A DNA stretch of 64,000 bases. Source: Streptomyces sp. NBC_00249. Lineage in GTDB: Bacteria > Actinomycetota > Actinomycetes > Streptomycetales > Streptomycetaceae. Positions 51,709 to 59,997 of the stretch are shown here, piece by piece (the first letter of the stretch is position 1; every line of letters begins with the position of its first letter). The notes beneath the pieces were generated by a model. It was not told where the DNA came from, did no database searches, and saw only the letters and a list, made by a program, of their open reading frames with translations. Where the stretch lies: the NCBI RefSeq assembly GCF_026342355.1, contig NZ_JAPEMV010000013.1, positions 1 to 64,000 of the forward strand, read 5' to 3'. Made by a program: the position numbers and the translations under genes.

Positions 51709-53124
51709 TTGTCTGCTTCCCGTTCCGTGTCCTCGGCCCTGATCGTCGCGGCCGTCACCGCGAGTTGCCTCGTGCCGGCCGTACCGGCCCTGGCCGACTC
51801 CTCGCACATCCGGTTCTCCCAGCCGTACGTCCCCTCGATCGCGGCCGGCAAGACGGGCCGTGTGGTCCTCACCGCCACCAACGGCGAGGGCCCGGCCCGA
51901 AGCAGCACCTTCCGGATCACCGCCCCGGACCGGACGACCTTCCCCGAGGCGCGCTTCTACTGGAACGGGCAGCGGGCGGGCGGCTCCTGCACCCGCTCCT
52001 CCAACGCGCGGCTGCTGACCTGCGAGGCACAGACCCGGGCCGGCTTCGCCTTCCCGGCGCGCGCGCAGACGCGGCTGGCGGTGTCCCTGCGGGTGGACGC
52101 CAACGCCCCCGAGGGCGTGACCCTGGACGGCGGCGAGTGGGCCACCGGCACCGGCGACCCCGCCCTCTTCGCGGTGTCCACCCCGGTCACCGGCCCCAAG
52201 GGCGACGACGGCAAGCCGGGTCACGACGGCCACCACGGCCACGACGGAAAGCCCGGCCACCACGGCAAGCCGGGCCGCCCCGGCCCCAAGGGCGACAAGG
52301 GAGACCAGGGCGAACGCGGAGAGCGGGGCGAGAAGGGCGAACGCGGAGACCGCGGCGAACGCGGCCCCGAGGGCCCCCAGGGCCCGAAGGGCGACAAGGG
52401 AGACCAGGGCCCCTCGGGCGGTCCCAAGGGTGACAAGGGCGACAAGGGTGACCAGGGTGACCGCGGCGCGCAGGGCGACCGCGGCACCACGGGCGACACC
52501 GGCCCCGCCGGCGACCGCGGCCCGGCCGGCCCCCAGGGCCCGAAGGGCGACACCGGCCCCGCCGGAGGCCCGAAGGGCGACAAGGGCGACCGCGGCCCGG
52601 CCGGCCCCGAGGGCCCGCAGGGCGACACCGGCCCCCAGGGCGAGAAGGGCCGCAAGGGCGACAAGGGAGACAAGGGGAACAAGGGGAACAAGGGGAACAA
52701 GGGCCACCAGGGCATCCCGGGCCCGCAGGGCGACCGCGGCCCGGCCGGCCCCCGGGGCGAGAAGGGCGAGAAGGGCGACACCGGCAAGCCCGGCAAGCCC
52801 GGCACCTGCAAGAAGTGCGGCAACCACCACCACGACAAGCCGAGCAAGCCGCACAAGCCCGGTAAGCCGGGCAAGCCCGACCACACCAACAGCCCCAAGG
52901 CCCGCATCGTCACCAGCGGCCACGGCCTCGGCGTCCGCTCCGGCCCCGGCACCCACTACGCGAAGCAGTCCAAGCTCCGCAGCGGCGAGACCGTAGCCCT
53001 CCAGTGCAAGGTCAACGGCGAGACGGTCGACGGCAATTCGATCTGGTACAAGCTCGCCGACGGCTCCGGCTGGATCGCCGCCCGCTACGCCCAGAACCTC
53101 GGCAAGGTCCCGTACTGCGCCTGA
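51709..53124 (+). CDS. Secreted collagen-like protein with SH3b domain
   Basis: 471 residues from TTG 51709; GGAGG eight bases upstream supports this rare start. A Sec signal peptide ends near ALADS. Residues 30-160 form a beta-rich domain with two Cys (GGSCTRSSNARLLTCEAQ). About 200 residues of Gly-X-Y collagen triplets follow (GPKGDKGDQGERGERGEKGE), highly charged, with Pro sparse in parts. A CKKCGNHHHDKP linker leads to a C-terminal bacterial SH3 domain (GHGLGVRSGPGTHYAKQSKL) that may bind peptidoglycan. At 52671-52705 a near-perfect 9-bp repeat (aacaagggg) codes GNK units and could vary by slippage. Confidence 0.88.
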   Translation: MSASRSVSSALIVAAVTASCLVPAVPALADSSHIRFSQPYVPSIAAGKTGRVVLTATNGEGPARSSTFRITAPDRTTFPEARFYWNGQRAGGSCTRSSNARLLTCEAQTRAGFAFPARAQTRLAVSLRVDANAPEGVTLDGGEWATGTGDPALFAVSTPVTGPKGDDGKPGHDGHHGHDGKPGHHGKPGRPGPKGDKGDQGERGERGEKGERGDRGERGPEGPQGPKGDKGDQGPSGGPKGDKGDKGDQGDRGAQGDRGTTGDTGPAGDRGPAGPQGPKGDTGPAGGPKGDKGDRGPAGPEGPQGDTGPQGEKGRKGDKGDKGNKGNKGNKGHQGIPGPQGDRGPAGPRGEKGEKGDTGKPGKPGTCKKCGNHHHDKPSKPHKPGKPGKPDHTNSPKARIVTSGHGLGVRSGPGTHYAKQSKLRSGETVALQCKVNGETVDGNSIWYKLADGSGWIAARYAQNLGKVPYCA

Positions 53125-53129
53125 CCCCA

Positions 53130-53210
53130 CACATGACGAAGGCCCCGCAACCAAAACCGGCTGCGGGGCCTTCGCCCACATGGGGTGGTGGAGATGGCGG
53201 GAATCGAACC
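53130..53210. repeat. Left copy of the ssrA-end direct repeat
   Basis: 81 bp matching 54067-54147 with three mismatches. It holds a copy of the ssrA terminator hairpin (53137-53174) and the last 25 nt of tmRNA including CCA (53186-53210, minus strand), then diverges. Confidence 0.9.
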
Positions 53211-53385
53211 GGCTCGCAGGGGTATGCGCGACCCGCGGTGATCGCTATTTACGCAAGTCAGAGCCGGACAGGGCGGCACGGGACGGCGCCGGACAACGCC
53301 AGACACGACGGGGCGCGCTCCCGCCGGGAGCACAGATGATCCCGGCCTCTCACGCTGGGCGAGGTCCAGCCCAGGGAGAAATCTA

Positions 53386-53423
53386 GGGATACCGTTTGGG
53401 ATACCTCGGGGTATACTCTGCGT
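53386..53423 (+). promoter_or_regulatory. Promoter and operator of the MazEF-like operon
   Basis: A perfect -10 box TATACT (53412-53417) lies so close to ATG 53424 that transcription should start at or next to the A of ATG, giving a leaderless mRNA. Two copies of gggatacc (53386-53393 and 53398-53405), 12 bp apart, and the inverse ggtat (53410-53414) overlap the promoter, a likely operator for self-repression. Confidence 0.65.
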
Positions 53424-53687
53424 ATGGCAGCAGCAGCGATCACCACAATGAAGGTCCCCGTCGACCTCCGCGACCGGATCAGTGAGGTCGCGGCCGAACT
53501 CGGCGGCACGATGGCCACGGCCCTGGAACGTCTCCTCGACGACCACCGCCGCCAGCGCATCCTCGACCAGTACACCCGCCTCCAGGCCGACCCGGTCGAG
53601 TGGGCCGAGTACATGGCCGAGCTGGGCGAGTGGGATGCCCTCGCAGGAGACGGTCTTGCCAATGACCCCTGGGAGACCAACGCGTGA
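53424..53687 (+). CDS. Ribbon-helix-helix antitoxin (MazE-like)
   Basis: 87 residues from ATG 53424. The strand ITTMKVPVDLRDRISEVAAE and following helix (GTMATALERLLDDHRRQRIL) match a ribbon-helix-helix DNA-binding fold. The acidic C-terminus (EWAEYMAELGEWDALAGDG) is the usual toxin-binding tail. It overlaps the toxin gene by 4 bp (GTGA). No ribosome site is possible because the promoter adjoins the start. Confidence 0.82.
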   Translation: MAAAAITTMKVPVDLRDRISEVAAELGGTMATALERLLDDHRRQRILDQYTRLQADPVEWAEYMAELGEWDALAGDGLANDPWETNA

Positions 53688-54034
53688 GCCGTCTCGCCCG
53701 CCCCTGGCAGGTCTGGTACGCCGACCTCTCCCCCGTCATCGGGAGCGAGCAGTCAGGCCGCCGCCCGGTCCTCGTGATCTCTTCCCCCACCCACGCGGTG
53801 TTCCCCATCCCCATGACGATCATCGTGCCCCTCACCACGAAGACCAGGGGCCTGGATCACCACATCCCCATCACCTCCCGCGAATCCGGCCTCGACCGCC
53901 CGAGCTGGGCCCGCACCGACGACATCCGCTCCATCAGCGAGCAGCGCCTCGTAGGACGCCAGCCCCTCGGCGTGATCAGCGACAAAGAGAAAAACGAGGT
54001 ACGCCGGTACCTGCGGCTGATGCTCGATCTCTGA
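53684..54034 (+). CDS. MazF/PemK-type mRNA interferase toxin
   Basis: 116 residues from GTG 53684. PemK-like fold: WYADLSPVIGSEQSGRRPVLVIS with Arg27 near the catalytic position, then MTIIVPLTTKTRG with Thr51/52, and RTDDIRSISEQRLVGR. MazF enzymes cut mRNA at short sequences and stop growth. All main motifs are intact, so it should be active unless held by the antitoxin. Confidence 0.88.
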   Translation: MSRLARPWQVWYADLSPVIGSEQSGRRPVLVISSPTHAVFPIPMTIIVPLTTKTRGLDHHIPITSRESGLDRPSWARTDDIRSISEQRLVGRQPLGVISDKEKNEVRRYLRLMLDL

Positions 54035-54066
54035 CACAGCCCCGAGCATGCCAATCAGGGGGCTCG

Positions 54067-54147
54067 CACATGACGAAGGCCCCGCAGTCGAAACCGGCTG
54101 CGGGGCCTTCGCCCACATGGGGTGGTGGAGATGGCGGGAATCGAACC
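54067..54147. repeat. Right copy of the ssrA-end direct repeat
   Basis: It contains the terminator and 3' end of the functional tmRNA gene; partner of 53130-53210. Confidence 0.9.
54074..54111 (-). terminator. ssrA terminator
   Basis: A 13-bp stem (54074-54086 with 54099-54111) lies 12 bp after the tmRNA 3' end on the minus strand. Confidence 0.85.
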
Positions 54148-54511
54148 CGCGTCCAACGGTGCAGAAGCAGGGCTTCTCCGAGCGCAGTCCGCTGCGATTT
54201 TCTCGGCCCCGGAGATCACACGGACAAGTCTCCGACGGGCTCAGTCACTGTTTGATTTCCCTCAGGCCCCCGTGACCGGGGCTAGAGGTTTAGATCCCTA
54301 GTTGACGCCAGGATCCGGACCGGGACCACTTCCGGGCTGACGCTCCTCACAGAGGCTTCAGCTCACTGTTATTAGGCAGCGAGGGTGAAGCGGGAGTTAT
54401 CGCTCTTGGAGTTGGCGATTATTGTTTGCGACATGTGGTTAGCGAGATCATTGCCGCTTCCTCGGCTCGCTTCCCCTGCATCGACATCCGCTGTCGAAAC
54501 CGATCATCCCC
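54123..54511 (-). ncRNA. ssrA: tmRNA
   Basis: 389 nt on the minus strand. The tRNA-like ends pair (GGGGATG with CATCTCC, one G-U) and end in encoded ACCA; the T-arm reads GGGTTCGATTCCC. The tag frame (54369-54416) reads ANSKSDNSRFTLAA followed by TAATAA. It rescues stalled ribosomes with SmpB, whose gene lies 84 bp upstream. Its 3' end is the integration site of the neighbouring insertion. The resume codon GCC at 54416 is inferred from the tag frame. Confidence 0.95.
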
Positions 54512-54595
54512 ATGTATTTTTTTCAAGGTGCGCCGCCCCCTGGGGGGTGGTGCTGACGCCATGGTACGCGAAGTGGACCACCACGTGCCAGGAGA

Positions 54596-55081
54596 TTAAA
54601 CCGTGCCCCGCTGCTTGCGCTTGATCGCCGAGATCGCGCGGTTCGTCTCGCGGGTGTCCTGCTTCTCGCGCAGGGTCTGCCGCTTGTCGTACTCCTTCTT
54701 GCCCTTCGCCAGCGCGATCTCGACCTTCGCGCGGCCGTCCTTGAAGTAGAGGGCGAGCGGCACGACCGTGTGGCCGGACTCGTCCGCCTTCCGCTCCAGC
54801 TTGTCGATCTCCTCGCGGTGCATGAGGAGCTTGCGCTTGCGCCGGGCGCTGTGGTTGGTCCAGGTGCCCTGGCTGTACTCCGGCACGTGCACGTTGTACA
54901 TCCAGACCTCGCGGCCCTCCACGGACACGAAGCCGTCGACCAGCGAGGCCCGGCCCTGGCGCAGGGACTTGACCTCGGTGCCCGTCAGCACGATCCCGCA
55001 CTCGTAGGTGTCGACGATCGTGTAGTCGTGCCGCGCCTTCTTGTTCTGGGCGATCAGCTTGCGCCCTTTTTCCTTAGCCAT
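54596..55081 (-). CDS. smpB: SsrA-binding protein
   Basis: 161 residues from ATG 55081. All family blocks are present: IAQNKKARHDYTIVDTYECG, LTGTEVKSLRQGRASLVDGF, then YNVHVPEYSQG and the basic C-terminal tail (LREKQDTRETNRAISAIKRK) that enters the ribosome channel. It carries tmRNA to stalled ribosomes; ssrA follows on the same strand. Confidence 0.96.
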   Translation of the reverse strand: MAKEKGRKLIAQNKKARHDYTIVDTYECGIVLTGTEVKSLRQGRASLVDGFVSVEGREVWMYNVHVPEYSQGTWTNHSARRKRKLLMHREEIDKLERKADESGHTVVPLALYFKDGRAKVEIALAKGKKEYDKRQTLREKQDTRETNRAISAIKRKQRGTV

Positions 55082-55099
55082 AGTGCGGTCATTTTCGCA

Positions 55100-56290
55100 C
55101 TACGGACCCACCCCGAGGCCACCCAATACCTTGCGCGCCCGTTCCTCGGCCCCGTCGCCCGCCGCGAGGTCCGGGGTGATGCCCCCGCCGTCGAGGCTGC
55201 GGCCGGCCGGTGTGCGGTACGTGCCGACGGTCAGCTCCGCCACCGAGCCGTCCGGCAGCTCGGTCGGCATCTGCACCGAGGCCTTGCCGAAGGTGCGGGT
55301 GCCCACCGTCACGGCGCGGCCGCGGTCCTGGAGGGCGCCGGTGACCAGCTCGGCCGCGCTCATCGTGCCGCCGTCGACGAGGGCCACCAGGGGGCGGGCG
55401 GTGTCCCCGCCGGGCTGGGCGTACAGGGCGCGCTCGGAGCCGCGTACGTCGTACGTCGCCACGAGCCCGCCGTCCAGGAACGCGGAGGCGGCCGTCACCG
55501 CCTCGGTGACCAGCCCGCCCGGGTTGCCGCGCAGGTCCAGCATCACCCCGGCGCCGGGCGGGGCCTCGCGGACGGCTTCCCGGACCCGTTCGCCCGAGCC
55601 CCGGGTGAAGGAGGCGACCTTGATGACGGTGGTGCCGTCCGCGAGGCGGCGTACGGTCACCGGCTCGGCGCGCAGCTGCTGCCGGCGGACGGTCTCGGTG
55701 CGGTCGGCCCCGTCGCGGCTGAGGCCGAGGACCACCGGGGTGCCCTCCCGGCCGCGCAGCAGCGCCACCACGTCGGCCACCGCGAGGCCCGTGACGCCCT
55801 GGCCGTCCACGCTCAGCAGCCGGTCCCCGGCGCGCAGGCCGGCCCGGGCGGCGGGGCTGTCGGGCTGGACCTTGTCGACCTCGATGCGGCCGTCGCGGCG
55901 GCGCCCGGCCCAGAGCCCGACGCCGGTCCAGCGGCCGTCGAGGTCCTCGGCGAAGGCGGCGTACTCGCCCCGGTCGTAGACGGTGCCCCAGCGGTCGCCG
56001 CTGCGGCTGACGACCTCCTGGGCGGCCTTCTTGCCCGACTTGCCCTCGGCGACGGCCTCGGCGGCGGCCCGGGCCACGGCCTCCCGGTCGGCGGTTCCGG
56101 TCTGGTGCGGGGCCTCGGATAACGCCCCGGCCGGCTGTCCGGCCTGCGGCGCGGCGACGGTGCGGGCGTCCGCCGGGTCCCAGCATCCCGTCCCCGCGGC
56201 GGCGGCGACGGACACGAGGAAGACCAACGTCAAAACGGCCCCGCGACGCAGGTCGCGGGGCCGGAGACAGAGAGCGGGCAGACCCGGCAT
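55100..56290 (-). CDS. C-terminal processing peptidase (S41) with PDZ domain
   Basis: 396 residues from ATG 56290. A hydrophobic signal or anchor lies at residues 18-36 with a Cys at 36 (AAGTGCWD), perhaps a lipoprotein. The PDZ domain is near residues 122-195 (PAARAGLRAGDRLLSVDGQG). The peptidase has Ser311 (DGGTMSAAELVTGAL) and Lys336 (TRTFGKASVQ), the S41 Ser-Lys dyad. It degrades or trims exported proteins from their C-termini. It lies 18 bp upstream of smpB, in the conserved ftsE-ftsX-ctp-smpB order. Confidence 0.92.
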   Translation of the reverse strand: MPGLPALCLRPRDLRRGAVLTLVFLVSVAAAAGTGCWDPADARTVAAPQAGQPAGALSEAPHQTGTADREAVARAAAEAVAEGKSGKKAAQEVVSRSGDRWGTVYDRGEYAAFAEDLDGRWTGVGLWAGRRRDGRIEVDKVQPDSPAARAGLRAGDRLLSVDGQGVTGLAVADVVALLRGREGTPVVLGLSRDGADRTETVRRQQLRAEPVTVRRLADGTTVIKVASFTRGSGERVREAVREAPPGAGVMLDLRGNPGGLVTEAVTAASAFLDGGLVATYDVRGSERALYAQPGGDTARPLVALVDGGTMSAAELVTGALQDRGRAVTVGTRTFGKASVQMPTELPDGSVAELTVGTYRTPAGRSLDGGGITPDLAAGDGAEERARKVLGGLGVGP

Positions 56291-56357
56291 GGCGCCGAGT
56301 CTAGGACAAGCGCCGCCGTGGCAAGCCGGGTTGGCCGGAGCTCACAGGCGGCGCTTG

Positions 56358-57332
56358 TCATACCTTCAGGTACTTGCGCAACGCGACGAAGGCTGCCAGG
56401 GAGGGCATCAGCAGGCCGATGACGAGGACCAGCGGGAGCTTGGTGAGCACCGCGTCCCAGCCGATGAAGTTGATCAGCTGGAGCTTGTCGCGGAGCGCGA
56501 TGCCGTGGTCGATCACGAAGTACTGGCCGGCGCCCAGCATGCCGCAGGCCAGACCGGCGCCGATGAGGCCGGCCACGGCCGCCTCCATGATGAACGGCAC
56601 CTGGATGTAGAAGCCGGACGCGCCCACCAGCCGCATGATGCCGGTCTCCCGCCGACGGCTGAACGCCGAGACGCGCACCGTGTTGACGATCAGCAGCAGG
56701 GCCACGATCAGCATGATCAGCATGATGCCGAGCGCCGCCCAGTTGAGGGTGCTGAGCAGGGCGAAGAGGTTGTCGAGCTCGGAGCTCTGGTCGGCGACCG
56801 ACTGGACCCCGTCCCGGCCGGTGAAGGCGGAGGTGATGACCTCGTACTTCTCCGGGTTCTTCAGCTTGACCCGGAAGGAGTCGGGCATCTGGTCCGGGGT
56901 GACGACGGAGGCGAGCGCCGTGTGCCCGAAGCGCTCTTTGTAGTGCTTGTAGGCCTCGTCCGAGGACTCGTACATGACGTTCTGGACGAGTTCCATCTTC
57001 TTGAGCTCGCCCTCGATGCCCTGCTTCTGCTCGGGGGTCACGGCCCCCCTGGAGCAGGGCTTCCCGGAACCGGCGGCCGGTTTCGACCCGTCGGCGGGGC
57101 TGCCGGCGGGGGCGGCCGCCGCGTCGATGGCGTCGTTCTTGGTGCAGAGGTAGACGGTGACGTTGACCTTGTCGTACCAGAACCCCTTCATGGCGCTGAC
57201 CTGGTCGCGCATGAGCAGGGAGCCGCCGAACAGGGCCAGCGAGAGGGCCACGGAGATGATGACCGCGAAGGTCATGGTGAGATTGCGGCGGAGACCGACG
57301 CCGATCTCCGACATGACGAACTGGGCGCGCAT
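56358..57332 (-). CDS. ftsX: Cell division protein FtsX
   Basis: 324 residues from ATG 57332. Four transmembrane segments: one near residue 20-42 and three in the last 120 residues (LGIMLIMLIVALLLIVNTVRV first). The large extracellular loop between TM1 and TM2 contains a Cys pair (VYLCTKND, KPCSRG) and a Pro/Gly-rich insert. FtsX with FtsE activates peptidoglycan hydrolases during growth and sporulation. It lies 17 bp after ftsE. Confidence 0.95.
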   Translation of the reverse strand: MRAQFVMSEIGVGLRRNLTMTFAVIISVALSLALFGGSLLMRDQVSAMKGFWYDKVNVTVYLCTKNDAIDAAAAPAGSPADGSKPAAGSGKPCSRGAVTPEQKQGIEGELKKMELVQNVMYESSDEAYKHYKERFGHTALASVVTPDQMPDSFRVKLKNPEKYEVITSAFTGRDGVQSVADQSSELDNLFALLSTLNWAALGIMLIMLIVALLLIVNTVRVSAFSRRRETGIMRLVGASGFYIQVPFIMEAAVAGLIGAGLACGMLGAGQYFVIDHGIALRDKLQLINFIGWDAVLTKLPLVLVIGLLMPSLAAFVALRKYLKV

Positions 57333-57349
57333 GACGTCTCAAGGACCTT

Positions 57350-58039
57350 TCAGTGCTGGTAGCCGTAGACGCCGCGCGACTGGTCGCGTACGAGTCGGCC
57401 CTGTTCGAGTTCGATGACGCGCTTGCGCATCTGGTCGACGATCTGCTGGTCGTGGGTCGCCATGATCACGGTGGTGCCGGTCCGGTTGATCCGGTCCAGC
57501 AGTTTCATGATCCCCACGGAGGTCTGCGGGTCGAGGTTGCCCGTCGGCTCGTCCGCGATCAGCAGGGCGGGGCGGTTGACGAAGGCGCGGGCGATGGCCA
57601 CGCGCTGCTGCTCACCGCCGGACAGCTCGCCGGGCATGCGGCCTTCCTTGCCGCCCAGGCCCACCAGCTCCAGGACCTGCGGGACGGCCTTGCGGATCTC
57701 GCCGCGCGGCTTGCCGATGACCTCCTGCGCGAAGGCGACGTTCTCGGCCACCGTCTTGTTGGGGAGGAGGCGGAAGTCCTGGAAGACGGTCCCCAGCTGG
57801 CGCCGCATGTGCGGGACCTTCCAGTTGGAGAGCTTCGCGAGATCCTTTCCCAGGACGTGCACCTGACCGTGGCTGGCCCGTTCCTCGCGCAGGACCAGCC
57901 GCAGGAAGGTGGACTTGCCGGAGCCGGAGGAGCCGACCAGGAAGACGAACTCGCCCTTGGCGATGTCCAGGGAGACATCTCTGAGTGCGGGACGGTTCTG
58001 CTTCGGGTAGGACTTGGAGACGTTGTCGAATCGGATCAC
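57350..58039 (-). CDS. ftsE: Cell division ATP-binding protein FtsE
   Basis: 229 residues from GTG 58039 (VIRFDNVSKSYP). Walker A is GSSGSGKS at 36-43, Q-loop in TVFQDFRLLPNKTV, signature LSGGEQQRVAIARA, Walker B LLIADEPTGNLDP and His in MATHDQ. Standard length for FtsE. It forms the membrane complex with FtsX, encoded next. Confidence 0.96.
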   Translation of the reverse strand: MIRFDNVSKSYPKQNRPALRDVSLDIAKGEFVFLVGSSGSGKSTFLRLVLREERASHGQVHVLGKDLAKLSNWKVPHMRRQLGTVFQDFRLLPNKTVAENVAFAQEVIGKPRGEIRKAVPQVLELVGLGGKEGRMPGELSGGEQQRVAIARAFVNRPALLIADEPTGNLDPQTSVGIMKLLDRINRTGTTVIMATHDQQIVDQMRKRVIELEQGRLVRDQSRGVYGYQH

Positions 58040-58267
58040 GGGTGCACCACGGTCGCCGGGAGTAGGTGAGCGTGACCATACGCGAACGGGCGCGAGGTGT
58101 GGACCCGGCATCCGGAGTTGCCCGTTTTATCCTCGGCCCCCTTCGGGGCCGGACCGCGATTGCCCGGACGGGCCGCGCCGAATGTCCGCGGAGCTGGCAC
58201 AGTGGTAGGGGGAACGGACTCGGTCCCCGTGCCGTTGTACTGACGATGGGGACGAGAGGAGGAGCGC

Positions 58268-58456
58268 ATGACATATGACCGGCTCGTGTGTGCGAACTGC
58301 GCCGCACCTGTCAGCCAGGGCCGCTGCCCTGTGTGCCGGGCGAACCGGGAGCGCCTCCAGCAGGAGGGCCCCTTCGCCGGCCTGAATCCGGTGACACTCA
58401 TCGCGCTTCTGGTGGTGCTGGTGGCAGCGCTGGCGCTGGTGGCTCGGACCGCGTAG
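58268..58456 (+). CDS. Small zinc-ribbon membrane protein
   Basis: 62 residues from ATG 58268 with a strong gaggag site. It has two Cys pairs (CANCAAPVSQGRCPVC), typical of a zinc ribbon, then one C-terminal transmembrane helix (TLIALLVVLVAALALVA). Divergent from ftsE and conserved at this place in Streptomyces as I recall. Function unknown. Confidence 0.82.
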   Translation: MTYDRLVCANCAAPVSQGRCPVCRANRERLQQEGPFAGLNPVTLIALLVVLVAALALVARTA

Positions 58457-58509
58457 CCCGCGCCGCGTCCCGATCACGTGGAATCTGTGATCCGGACGGA
58501 TCACACAGA

Positions 58510-58555
58510 AGAAGGAAGGGCCCGGACACCTCAAGGTGTCCGGGCCCTTCCTTCT
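58510..58555. terminator. Strong bidirectional terminator
   Basis: A perfect 21-bp stem (58510-58530 with 58535-58555) and loop TCAA, between the zinc-ribbon gene and prfB, which converge. Confidence 0.9.
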
Positions 58556-58573
58556 CAGCTACTGCCGCACGTA

Positions 58574-59683
58574 CTACGCGCTCTGCTCCTGCTGCTTGCG
58601 CCAGCGGATGCCCGCCTCCAGGAAGCCGTCGATCTCGCCGTCGAGGACCGCCTGCGGGTTGCCGACCTCGAACTCCGTCCGCAGGTCCTTGACCATCTGG
58701 TACGGGTGCAGGACGTAGGAGCGCATCTGGTTGCCCCAGGAGCTGCCGCCGTCCTTGAGGGCGTCCATCTTGTCCTTCTCCTCCTGCCGGCGCCGCTCCA
58801 GGAGCTTGGCCTGGAGCACGTTCATCGCGCTGGCCTTGTTCTGGATCTGCGAACGCTCGTTCTGGCAGGAGACCACGATGCCGGTGGGCAGGTGGGTGAT
58901 GCGCACGGCCGAGTCGGTCGTGTTGACGCCCTGGCCGCCGGGGCCGGACGCGCGGTACACGTCGACGCGCAGCTCGGCCTCGTCGATCTCGACGTGGTCG
59001 CTGGTCTCGACGACCGGCAGCACCTCGACGCCCGCGAAGGAGGTCTGGCGACGCCCCTGGTTGTCGAAGGGCGAGATGCGGACGAGCCGGTGCGTGCCCT
59101 GCTCGACGGAAAGGGTGCCGTAGGCGTAGGGGGCCTTGACGACGAAGGTGGTCGACTTGATGCCGGCCTCTTCCGCGTACGAGGTCTCGTACACCTCGGT
59201 CGGGTAGCCGTGCCGCTCCGCCCAGCGCAGGTACATGCGCTGGAGGCGCTCGGCGAAGTCGGAGGCGTCGACGCCGCCGGCCTCGGCACGGATGTTGACC
59301 AGCGCCTCGCGCTCGGAGTACTCGCCGGAGAGCAGGGTGCGGACCTCCATCTCGTCCAGCGCCTTGCGCACGGAGACCAGCTCGGTCTCCGCCTCGGCGA
59401 GGGTGTCCGCGTCGTCCATCTCCTGGGCGAGCTCGAACAGCACCGCGAGGTCGTCGATGCGGCCCCGCAGGGACTCGGTCTTGCGGACCTCGGCCTGGAG
59501 GTGCGAAAGCTTGCTCGTGATCTTCTGAGCGGCTTCCGGGTCGTCCCACAGGGACGGCGCGGCGGCCTGCTCCTCGAGCACGGCGATATCTGCCCTCAGC
59601 TTGTCGAGGTCCAGGACGGCCTCGATCGACCCCATGGTCGAGGAGAGGGACTTCAGCTCTTCGGAAACATCGACAACTGCCAC
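58574..59683 (-). CDS. prfB: Peptide chain release factor 2
   Basis: 369 residues from ATG 59683. It has the stop-codon recognition tripeptide SPF (204-206, RISPFDNQGRR) that reads UGA/UAA and the GGQ loop (249-251, ASGPGGQGVNTTDSAV) for peptidyl-tRNA hydrolysis. The frame is continuous; the programmed +1 frameshift of E. coli prfB is absent. Essential for translation termination. Confidence 0.96.
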   Translation of the reverse strand: MAVVDVSEELKSLSSTMGSIEAVLDLDKLRADIAVLEEQAAAPSLWDDPEAAQKITSKLSHLQAEVRKTESLRGRIDDLAVLFELAQEMDDADTLAEAETELVSVRKALDEMEVRTLLSGEYSEREALVNIRAEAGGVDASDFAERLQRMYLRWAERHGYPTEVYETSYAEEAGIKSTTFVVKAPYAYGTLSVEQGTHRLVRISPFDNQGRRQTSFAGVEVLPVVETSDHVEIDEAELRVDVYRASGPGGQGVNTTDSAVRITHLPTGIVVSCQNERSQIQNKASAMNVLQAKLLERRRQEEKDKMDALKDGGSSWGNQMRSYVLHPYQMVKDLRTEFEVGNPQAVLDGEIDGFLEAGIRWRKQQEQSA

Positions 59684-59775
59684 GGGTCCAGCCTAGCCGG
59701 TCCGCGGACGGCACTCTCCGGCCAGGCTCCATCAACCCGTACAAAGGAGCGTGCGCACGGGCGTACGCTCACCGT

Positions 59776-59865
59776 ATGACTGTCCTACTCGTGAAGCGCC
59801 GCCATGTGGACCACATGCGTGTCACGACGACGAGCTGTCTGCCGCCGGACCTCGCACGAGCCTGA
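59776..59865 (+). CDS. Putative short leader peptide (RHVD type)
   Basis: 29 codons from ATG 59776. The peptide contains KRRHVDHMRVTTTSC, close to the RHVDL.R....C pattern of short actinobacterial leader peptides that often precede sulfur or cysteine-related operons, where ribosome stalling is thought to control the next gene. It lies 132 bp before the oxygenase gene. The rest of 59684-59997 holds no other gene I can support. Confidence 0.55.
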   Translation: MTVLLVKRRHVDHMRVTTTSCLPPDLARA

Positions 59866-59997
59866 TCCACCCCGATCCGACTTCGGTCCTGTACGCGGCC
59901 ACGCTGCCCCGGCGCCATCCCTGCCGGCGGCACGCTCCGCCCGCTGCCCCCACATCGATGGGGCACAGGACCCCGTGACATCCGAAACGGAGCCGTC

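Larger units (their letters stand above)
53130..54147. mobile_element. 0.9-kb insertion at the tmRNA 3' end carrying a toxin-antitoxin pair
   Basis: Direct repeats of the ssrA 3' end and its terminator flank 53211-54066. The right copy is part of the complete tmRNA gene; the left copy is the displaced end. Site-specific integration into ssrA gives exactly this pattern. No integrase is present. The only genes are a MazEF-like pair, so this looks like an eroded genomic island kept by its addiction module. Confidence 0.8.

Noticed and set aside
52189..52820. CRISPR-like or minisatellite array
   Set aside because: The periodicity is codon-level Gly-X-Y repetition of a collagen-like protein, without spacers.
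49180..53181. Long minus-strand frame across the LysR, MFS and collagen genes
   Set aside because: Composite of shadow frames; the collagen triplets and MFS helices on the plus strand are the real ones.
53186..53210. tRNA or second tmRNA at the left repeat
   Set aside because: Only the last 25 nt of tmRNA are present.
59751..59978. 75-codon frame upstream of the oxygenase
   Set aside because: Pro/Arg/His-rich without motifs; the overlapping 29-codon leader frame is more convincing.
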